From the NCBI GenBank assembly GCA_019233415.1, contig JAFAMK010000089.1:1-20462 (forward strand): a stretch of DNA of 20,462 bases. Reading direction: 5' to 3'. This DNA comes from Vulcanimicrobiota bacterium (GTDB taxonomy: Bacteria > Vulcanimicrobiota > Vulcanimicrobiia > Vulcanimicrobiales > Vulcanimicrobiaceae). Position 1 is the first letter of the stretch. Each line of letters opens with the position of its first letter. Positions 1 to 4,986 of this stretch are shown here, in pieces. A program made the position numbers and the translations under genes. The notes under the pieces were generated by a model. It saw nothing but the letters and a program-made list of their open reading frames with translations. It made no database searches and was not told the origin of the DNA.

Positions 1-1213
1 TGATTGCGCCGGCCGGGATGCAGGCGAAGTTCCCGAAGTCGGGGCTGCCCGCGCCGCCGTTCGCAACCAGCATGTCGCCGTTGCCGTCGAAGGTGAGGTC
101 GTTCGGGAAGTCGACGTCCGGGCCGGCGCCGGGGTTCGTGCTCGCGAGCTGCGCGGTCGAGTATGGCGTGATCGTGTCACTCGCGCCGAGCAGGACCGTA
201 AACAGGTCGACGACGCCGCCGGTGACGGTGCCGCTGCCGTTGATGATCTGCTCCGCGGAGGCCAGGAAGCTCGACGGCAAGCCGGGGCCGCTCTGGTACG
301 TGAAGCTCAGCGATTTGCTGAAGCTCAGGCCGTCGCCGGCGTTCGGCGGCACCGCCGTGAGCGGGATCGTGGCGCTCGTGTTGTTCGTCGTCGCGGACAG
401 GGTGAACGTCTGGGTCGACTGGTTGATGTTGAAGTTGACGTTCCCGCCGGTGCCGATGACCGTCCCGCTCGTGCTGCTGCCGCCGATCTTCAGTGTCGGC
501 TCGCCGGGGTTGACGATCGTCTTCCCGGCGAGGTCGGTGTAGCTGACGCTGAACGTGATCGGCGCGGTGCCGACCGTCGGCACGGTCTGGCCGTTCGACA
601 CGGTGAACGATCCGGCGCAGAAGCCCGAGGTCGCGCCGACCGTCATGACGTTCGCGTTGGCGTCGAGCGTGATCGCGAAGCTGTTCCCGAACCCTTGCAC
701 CGTGGTGACGGTCGTCTGGTTTTCGGAGAGGATGTTACCGGTCGCGCCGTTCGCGTCCCACGACTTCATCGTGATCGTGTCGTCGCCGACCGGGAGCAGG
801 AACAGGGCGGTGCACTTGAAGTTACCAGCGTTCGACGGATCGCTGCCGCACTGGCCCGGGATGTTGGGGTTCCCGGTCAGGTTCGCGAAGTTCACGAACT
901 GCACGGCCTTCAGCGCGGCCGGGACGTTCGCGTAGATGTCGGTCCCGTTCCCGTGGTTCTTCGTGTCGGTGACCTGGAGCGAGATCGACTTCGTCGCCGA
1001 CGAGATGTACTTCGGGCGCCGCGTCTTCGCGCTGCCGGTGTCCTTCGGGAAGGTGAAGGTGAACGTCGCCGAGGCGCTCTGGACCGTTTGGCCGCCGCCC
1101 GTGCCGGTGCCGGGGAGCCTCGGCGCCGCGGCGCCGCCCCCATTGCAAGCCGTCACCAGCAGACTGCCGGCGAGAACAAGTGCGAGCGAAGAAAGTGAAC
1201 GAACCCGTTGCAT
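1..1213 (-). CDS. Secreted lipoprotein, repeat/beta-rich (partial, 3' end outside window)
   Basis: The minus strand is open without a stop from an ATG at 1213 to the left edge (about 404 codons). The N-terminus is a lipoprotein signal: MQRVRSLSS, then a hydrophobic stretch, then LLVTAC, a good lipobox with the lipidated Cys near residue 21, followed by a Gly/Ala/Pro-rich linker. The mature part is rich in Thr, Ser, Asn and Gly and looks like Ig-like or other beta-sandwich surface domains. Near the right end of the visible part, around residues 370-395, a stretch reads NDLTFDGNGDMLVANGG, which resembles a blade of an NHL/SMP-30-type beta-propeller. No enzyme family is recognised. It is probably exported and anchored to a membrane, with a substrate-binding or adhesive role at best guessed. 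No clear ribosome-binding site precedes the ATG. The gene is divergent from gatC. Confidence 0.8.
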   Translation of the reverse strand, partial: MQRVRSLSSLALVLAGSLLVTACNGGGAAAPRLPGTGTGGGQTVQSASATFTFTFPKDTGSAKTRRPKYISSATKSISLQVTDTKNHGNGTDIYANVPAALKAVQFVNFANLTGNPNIPGQCGSDPSNAGNFKCTALFLLPVGDDTITMKSWDANGATGNILSENQTTVTTVQGFGNSFAITLDANANVMTVGATSGFCAGSFTVSNGQTVPTVGTAPITFSVSYTDLAGKTIVNPGEPTLKIGGSSTSGTVIGTGGNVNFNINQSTQTFTLSATTNNTSATIPLTAVPPNAGDGLSFSKSLSFTYQSGPGLPSSFLASAEQIINGSGTVTGGVVDLFTVLLGASDTITPYSTAQLASTNPGAGPDVDFPNDLTFDGNGDMLVANGGAGSPDFGNFACIPAGAI

Positions 1214-1572
1214 GGAGCGAAACCTCGACGAAACCACCGGAGCACATTGGCGGCCGTGGAGCGAAGGCCGCGCACATGCGCGAAGCCGCGCTGCGTCAAA
1301 AGCGCGACCGTGCCGTAGCCCCACGACAATCCCACCTGTACGACGGGTGTGCTTGCGTTCCTTGGGAGAGTGGAGGAGCTATCCTCCCCGGACGACCCGA
1401 TCAGGCAAGACTTGACGAAGCCTTGACGGTCGGCGTGACCCGGCGCACGCGCCCGCCCTTCGCCCCTTTGCCCTTCGCCCTTCGACAAGCTCAGGGTGAC
1501 GGGGTCGGAGTGACGGGGTCGGGGTGACGGGGTCAGGGTGACTGAGGCGGACGGGGCGAATCAGCACCGGCT
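1214..1572. other. Intergenic region between the lipoprotein gene and gatC
   Basis: No gene is supported in these 359 bases. The region must hold the divergent promoters for the lipoprotein (minus) and the gat operon (plus), but I see no convincing -35/-10 pair on either strand. Visible items are a perfect 6-bp inverted repeat GGAGGA-GCTA-TCCTCC at 1372-1387, two direct TTGACG hexamers at 1412-1417 and 1423-1428, one dispersed repeat element at 1478-1500, and a 14-bp minisatellite at 1501-1542. Confidence 0.6.
1478..1542 (+). repeat. Dispersed repeat element followed by a 14-bp minisatellite
   Basis: A full copy of the dispersed element (CC plus TTCGACAAGCTCAGGGTGAC) lies at 1478-1500. Three head-to-tail 14-bp units follow at 1501-1514, 1515-1528 and 1529-1542, with consensus GGGGTCRGRGTGAC. 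Each unit ends like the element's own 3' end (GGGTGAC), so the minisatellite probably grew by slippage from the tail of the element. It sits 30 bp upstream of the gatC start. Confidence 0.85.
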
Positions 1573-1875
1573 ATGCCAGCGGACCGGATCGACATTCGCC
1601 ACGTCGCGCGCCTCGCGCGGCTGGCGCTCACCGACGACGAGATCGCCACCTTCGGGCCCCAGCTCGGGAGCCTCATGACCCACGTCGACGCGCTGGCCCA
1701 ACTCGACACCGAGAACGTCCCCGCGACCGCGCAAGTGATCCCCTCCCGGAACGTGCAGCGCGGCGACGCGCTGCGCCCCGCGACGATGCTCACCCGTGAG
1801 GCCGCGCTGCAGAATGCCCCGCAGGCCCAGGCCGGCTACTTCCGCGTCCCGCGGATCATCGCCGAGGAGGGCTAG
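1573..1875 (+). CDS. gatC: Asp/Glu-tRNA(Asn/Gln) amidotransferase subunit C
   Basis: This 100-aa protein matches GatC in length and pattern: an N-terminal helix with the family's RHVARLARLALTDDE stretch, then a helix ending in the linker and a C-terminal YFRVPRII segment. GatC is the small belt subunit that wraps around GatA and GatB and stabilises the GatCAB complex. That complex makes Gln-tRNA(Gln) and/or Asn-tRNA(Asn) by amidating misacylated tRNA. It is the first gene of the run gatC-gatA-gatB-mutS2-tyrS; only three bases separate its stop from the gatA ATG. The ATG is chosen because the family motif begins a few residues in. No strong ribosome-binding site is visible before it, so initiation may be weak or leader-dependent. 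Confidence 0.95.
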   Translation: MPADRIDIRHVARLARLALTDDEIATFGPQLGSLMTHVDALAQLDTENVPATAQVIPSRNVQRGDALRPATMLTREAALQNAPQAQAGYFRVPRIIAEEG

Positions 1876-1878
1876 CCG

Positions 1879-3360
1879 ATGGACCCGATCCACGACTCGG
1901 CCCGCGCGCTCGCGCGGGCGGTCAACGCGCGCGACGCGAGCGCTGCGGAGATCGCCGAGGCGCTGATTCCGCACGCCGCGCGCGCCGACGCGCAGCTCGC
2001 CGCGTACCTTGAACTGACGCCGGAGCTGATGCGCGCGCAGGCGCGCCGCGTCGACGAGCGCGTCGCCGCGGGCGAGTCGCTTCCGCTCGCCGGCGTGCCG
2101 CTCGCGATCAAGGACAACATGTGTGTGCTGGGGACGCGCACGACCGCCGGCTCGAAGATTCTGGAGAACTTCGTCGCGCCGTACACCGCGACGGCGGTGC
2201 AGCGGCTGCTCGACGCGGGCGCGCTCCCCGTCGGGAAGACGAACCTCGACGAGTTCGCGATGGGCTCGTCGGGCGAGAACTCCGCGTACGCGCTCACCAA
2301 GAACCCGTACGACCTCGACCGCGTCCCGGGCGGTTCTTCGGCCGGAAGCGCGGCCGCCGTCGGCGGGTTCGCCGCGACCGTCTCGCTGGGAAGCGACACC
2401 GGCGGCTCAATCCGCGAGCCGGCCGCGTTCTGCAACGTCGTCGGCTTCAAGCCGACCTACGGGCGCGTCTCGCGCTACGGGCTGATCGCGTTCGCGTCCT
2501 CGCTCGACCAGATCGGGCCGTTCGCCCGCAGCGTCGAGGACGCGGCGCTCGTCTACGACGTGATGGCCGGAAAAGACCCGCTCGACGCGACCAGCGTCGA
2601 CCGCGCCGTCGAACCAACCGCCGGCCACCTGCGCGAAGACCTGCGCGGCGTGAAGGTCGGGATCGTCAAGGAGTTCGACCTCGCGAAGCTCGACCCGGCG
2701 GTGCGCGCGTGCTACGAAGCCGCGTACGCCGACCTGGAACGGCTCGGCGCCGAGCTGGTCGAGGTTACGCTGCCGACCGCGGACTACGGCGTCGCGACGT
2801 ACTACCTGATCGCGCCCGCCGAGTGCTCGTCGAACCTCGCGCGGTTCGACGGCGTGCGCTACGGGCTGCGCGTCGACGGCCCGGATGTCGGCGCGATGTA
2901 CGAGCGCACGCGCGCGGCGGGGTTCGGCCCCGAAGTCAAGCGCCGCATCCTGATCGGCACGTACGCGCTCTCGTCCGGCTACTACGACGCCTACTACTTG
3001 AAGGCGCAGAAGGCGCGCACGCGCTTCGCCGAGGACTTCGCGCGCGCGTTCGAGCGCTGCGACGTCATCGCGTCGCCGGCCGCGTCGACCACGGCGTTCA
3101 AGTTCAACGCGAAGAGCGATCCGCTCGCGATGTACCTCATGGACTACTACACGATCCCGGTCTCGCTCGCCGGCCTGCCGTCGCTCTCGGTCCCCTGCGG
3201 CGCCGCCGTCCCCGACGACGGAACCCGGCCAATGCCGCTCGGCCTCCAGCTCGCGACGCCCCTCTTCACCGAACGCGCGCTGCTCGGCTATGCGCACGCC
3301 TACGAGCGCGCAACGCAGCACGCGCAGAAACTCACCCCGCCCGAGACCGCCAACGCATGA
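1879..3360 (+). CDS. gatA: Asp/Glu-tRNA(Asn/Gln) amidotransferase subunit A
   Basis: GatA is the glutaminase subunit of GatCAB. It releases ammonia from glutamine and channels it to GatB. The 493-aa protein carries the complete amidase signature: the catalytic Lys in PLAIKDN (K78), the GGSSAGSAAAVGG loop with the cis-Ser at about S153, and the nucleophile Ser in SDTGGSIRE (S177), followed by NVVGFKPTYGRVSRYG. Length is typical. A GGAGG motif lies nine bases before the ATG, inside the end of gatC, which suggests translational coupling. The TGA stop (3358-3360) overlaps the ATG of a short downstream frame in an ATGA, the first link of an unusual overlap chain leading to gatB. Confidence 0.97.
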   Translation: MDPIHDSARALARAVNARDASAAEIAEALIPHAARADAQLAAYLELTPELMRAQARRVDERVAAGESLPLAGVPLAIKDNMCVLGTRTTAGSKILENFVAPYTATAVQRLLDAGALPVGKTNLDEFAMGSSGENSAYALTKNPYDLDRVPGGSSAGSAAAVGGFAATVSLGSDTGGSIREPAAFCNVVGFKPTYGRVSRYGLIAFASSLDQIGPFARSVEDAALVYDVMAGKDPLDATSVDRAVEPTAGHLREDLRGVKVGIVKEFDLAKLDPAVRACYEAAYADLERLGAELVEVTLPTADYGVATYYLIAPAECSSNLARFDGVRYGLRVDGPDVGAMYERTRAAGFGPEVKRRILIGTYALSSGYYDAYYLKAQKARTRFAEDFARAFERCDVIASPAASTTAFKFNAKSDPLAMYLMDYYTIPVSLAGLPSLSVPCGAAVPDDGTRPMPLGLQLATPLFTERALLGYAHAYERATQHAQKLTPPETANA

Positions 3361-3425
3361 GCACCACCCTCGTCATGAGCAAGAACGCGATGAGCCAGAA
3401 CGCCATGAGCCAGAACGCGTCATGA
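3357..3425 (+). CDS. 22-codon mini-ORF linking gatA to gatB (first)
   Basis: An ATG overlapping the gatA stop (ATGA, 3357-3360) opens a 22-aa frame, MSTTLVMSKNAMSQNAMSQNAS, shown here in prose as a run of MS-x-NA repeats. The DNA is a series of units that each start with ATGAGC (3357, 3375, 3390, 3405). Its TGA (3423-3425) again overlaps the next ATG at 3422. The composition is low complexity and no protein function is suggested. It more likely works as a translational bridge that keeps ribosomes moving from gatA towards gatB, or is a neutral by-product of tandem duplication. That it is translated is an inference from the overlaps. Confidence 0.45.
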   Translation: MSTTLVMSKNAMSQNAMSQNAS

Positions 3426-3463
3426 GCACCACCAACCCCGTCATGAGCACGAACGCGTCATGA
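3422..3463 (+). CDS. 13-codon mini-ORF linking gatA to gatB (second)
   Basis: This frame, MSTTNPVMSTNAS, starts on the ATGA shared with the first mini-ORF and ends with a TGA (3461-3463) that overlaps the gatB ATG at 3460. Its first seven codons are repeated exactly as the first seven codons of gatB, because a 38-bp unit (3422-3459) has been partly duplicated (3460-3480). As with the first mini-ORF, a coupling role is more plausible than a functional peptide. Confidence 0.45.
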   Translation: MSTTNPVMSTNAS

Positions 3464-4986
3464 GCACCACCAACCCCGTCATCCTGAGCTCGTCGAAGGA
3501 CGACGTCGTCCTAACCCCCGAGCTGCTCGCCAAGTACGAGCCCGTCATCGGGATCGAGTGCCACGTCGAACTCAAGACCGTCAGCAAGATGTTCTGCGGC
3601 TGCCCGAATGCGTTCGGCGGCGAGCCGAACACCAAAGTGTGCCCGGTCTGTCTCGCGCTGCCCGGCGCGCTCCCGGTGCCGAACGCGGCCGCGATCGAGC
3701 ACATGATCCGCGCGGGGCTCGCGTTCGGCGCGACGATCCCGCCGCACTCGAAGTTCGACCGGAAGAACTACTTCTATCCGGACATGCCGAAGAACTATCA
3801 GATCTCGCAGTACGACATGCCGCTGACGGTCGGCGGCGTCGTGCGCTACTGGCTCGACGACGGCCGGCGCGGCGAGTGCCGCCTGACGCGCATCCATCTG
3901 GAAGAAGACACCGGCAAGTCGACGCACGTCGGTTCGACCGACGGGCGCCTCGCGGCGTCGACCTCGTCGCTGGTCGACTTCAACCGCGCCGGCGTGCCGC
4001 TGATGGAGTGCGTTTCGGAGCCCGACATTCGCTCGGCCGACGAAGCGGTCGCGTACCTCGAAACGCTGGCGCGCACGTTCCGCGAGCTGGGCGTCTCCGA
4101 CGTCAAGATGGAGGAAGGCTCGCTGCGCTGCGACGCCAACGTCTCGATCCGCCTGCGGGGCGCGACCGAATACGGGACGAAGGCCGAGATCAAGAACATG
4201 AACTCGTTCCGCAGCGTGCGCCGTGCGATCGAGTCGGAGATCGCGCGCCAGATCCAGGTCGTCGAGAGCGGCGGCCGCGTGATCCAGGAGACGCGCGGTT
4301 GGGACGAGGCGGCCGGCACGACGCACAGCCAGCGCTCGAAGGAACAGGCGCACGACTACCGCTACTTCCCCGACCCCGACCTCGTCCCGATCGACGTGAG
4401 CGCGGACGACGTCGCGCGCGTGCGCGCGACCCTCGTCGAGACGCCGTACGAGCGCTACGTGCGCTACGTCGACACGTACGGGATCGACACGAAGCGCGCG
4501 ACGCAGCTCGTCGACGACCACGTGCTCGCCGCGTGGTTCGACGCCGCCGTCGCGGCCTCGAACAACGCGCTCGCGACCGTCGCATTCGTCCTCGGCGACC
4601 TCGCGCGCCTGGCGAACGAGAGCGGCACGCACGTCGCGCAGGGCAAAGTCACGCCGGCGGCGCTGGCCGAGCTGGTCGGCCTGACGCAGTCGAACGCGAT
4701 CAACTCCAAGGGCGCAAAGCAGGTGCTCGAAACCCTGTGGACCGACGGCGGTTCGGCGCAGGCGATCGTCGAGCGCGAAGGGCTCGCGCAGGTCAGCGAC
4801 CGCGGCGCGGTCGAGGCGATCGTCGACGAGGTCCTCGCCGCGAACCCGAAGGTCGTCGACGACTACCGCGCCGGCAAGACCAACGTCCTCGGGTTCCTGA
4901 CCGGTGCCGTGATGAAAGCGTCGCGCGGCAAGGCGAACCCTGCGCTCGCGCAAGACTTGCTGAAGGAGAAGCTGTCGTCGGCCTGA
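3460..4986 (+). CDS. gatB: Asp/Glu-tRNA(Asn/Gln) amidotransferase subunit B
   Basis: GatB is the kinase/tRNA-binding subunit of GatCAB. It activates the Glu or Asp on misacylated tRNA with ATP and transfers the ammonia coming from GatA. In the 508 aa the usual start of the family, YEPVIGIECHVEL, comes only at residue 26. The zinc-type cysteines are present (C46, C48, C61, C64), as is the family signature LVDFNRAGVPLMECVSEPD. The C-terminal helical and tRNA-binding YqeY-like tail follows. The first 20 or so residues are not typical: they come from the junction tandem repeat and a dispersed repeat element (VILSSSKDD is the element read on this strand). The start at 3460 is supported by the ATGA overlap, not by a ribosome-binding site. 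The stop overlaps the probable mutS2 start. Confidence 0.96.
   Translation: MSTTNPVILSSSKDDVVLTPELLAKYEPVIGIECHVELKTVSKMFCGCPNAFGGEPNTKVCPVCLALPGALPVPNAAAIEHMIRAGLAFGATIPPHSKFDRKNYFYPDMPKNYQISQYDMPLTVGGVVRYWLDDGRRGECRLTRIHLEEDTGKSTHVGSTDGRLAASTSSLVDFNRAGVPLMECVSEPDIRSADEAVAYLETLARTFRELGVSDVKMEEGSLRCDANVSIRLRGATEYGTKAEIKNMNSFRSVRRAIESEIARQIQVVESGGRVIQETRGWDEAAGTTHSQRSKEQAHDYRYFPDPDLVPIDVSADDVARVRATLVETPYERYVRYVDTYGIDTKRATQLVDDHVLAAWFDAAVAASNNALATVAFVLGDLARLANESGTHVAQGKVTPAALAELVGLTQSNAINSKGAKQVLETLWTDGGSAQAIVEREGLAQVSDRGAVEAIVDEVLAANPKVVDDYRAGKTNVLGFLTGAVMKASRGKANPALAQDLLKEKLSSA
3478..3499 (-). repeat. Dispersed repeat element forming the gatB N-terminus
   Basis: The reverse complement of this stretch reads CCTTCGACGAGCTCAGGATG, then AC, with one or two differences from the element at 1478-1500. 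Read on the plus strand it encodes VILSSSK near the N-terminus of GatB, outside the conserved fold. Confidence 0.85.

Larger units (their letters stand above)
3357..3480 (+). repeat. ATGAGC tandem repeat tract at the gatA-gatB junction
   Basis: Seven units each begin with ATGAGC, at 3357, 3375, 3390, 3405, 3422, 3443 and 3460, with lengths 18, 15, 15, 17, 21, 17 and 21 bases. The 21-bp units at 3422 and 3460 are identical, so a 38-bp period is visible. Because 38 is two more than a multiple of three, each copy shifts the frame, and the ATGA overlaps absorb that shift. The tract runs straight into a dispersed repeat element at 3478-3499. Confidence 0.9.

Noticed and set aside
18..935. Plus-strand frames of 174 and 126 codons at the left end
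   Set aside because: They lie opposite the lipoprotein frame, which has a clear lipobox and continuous sensible sequence, and they show Pro/Val-rich shadow composition.
1271..1299. Possible promoter for the lipoprotein gene: TTGACG (1294-1299, minus) with 17 bases to TGTGCG
   Set aside because: The -10 box matches the consensus at only two of six positions, so it cannot be separated from chance.
1372..1387. GGAGGA-GCTA-TCCTCC inverted repeat as terminator or riboswitch
   Set aside because: The stem is only 6 bp, has no T-run and sits between divergent genes; I could not match the surrounding minus-strand leader to any riboswitch class.
1412..1428. Two TTGACG hexamers upstream of gatC
   Set aside because: No -10-like hexamer lies 16-18 bases after either; as an operator the evidence is one direct repeat only.
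3357..3480. CRISPR-like array at the gatA-gatB junction
   Set aside because: Units are 15-21 bp without unique spacers, are open in frame, and lie inside an operon; they are tandem duplications.
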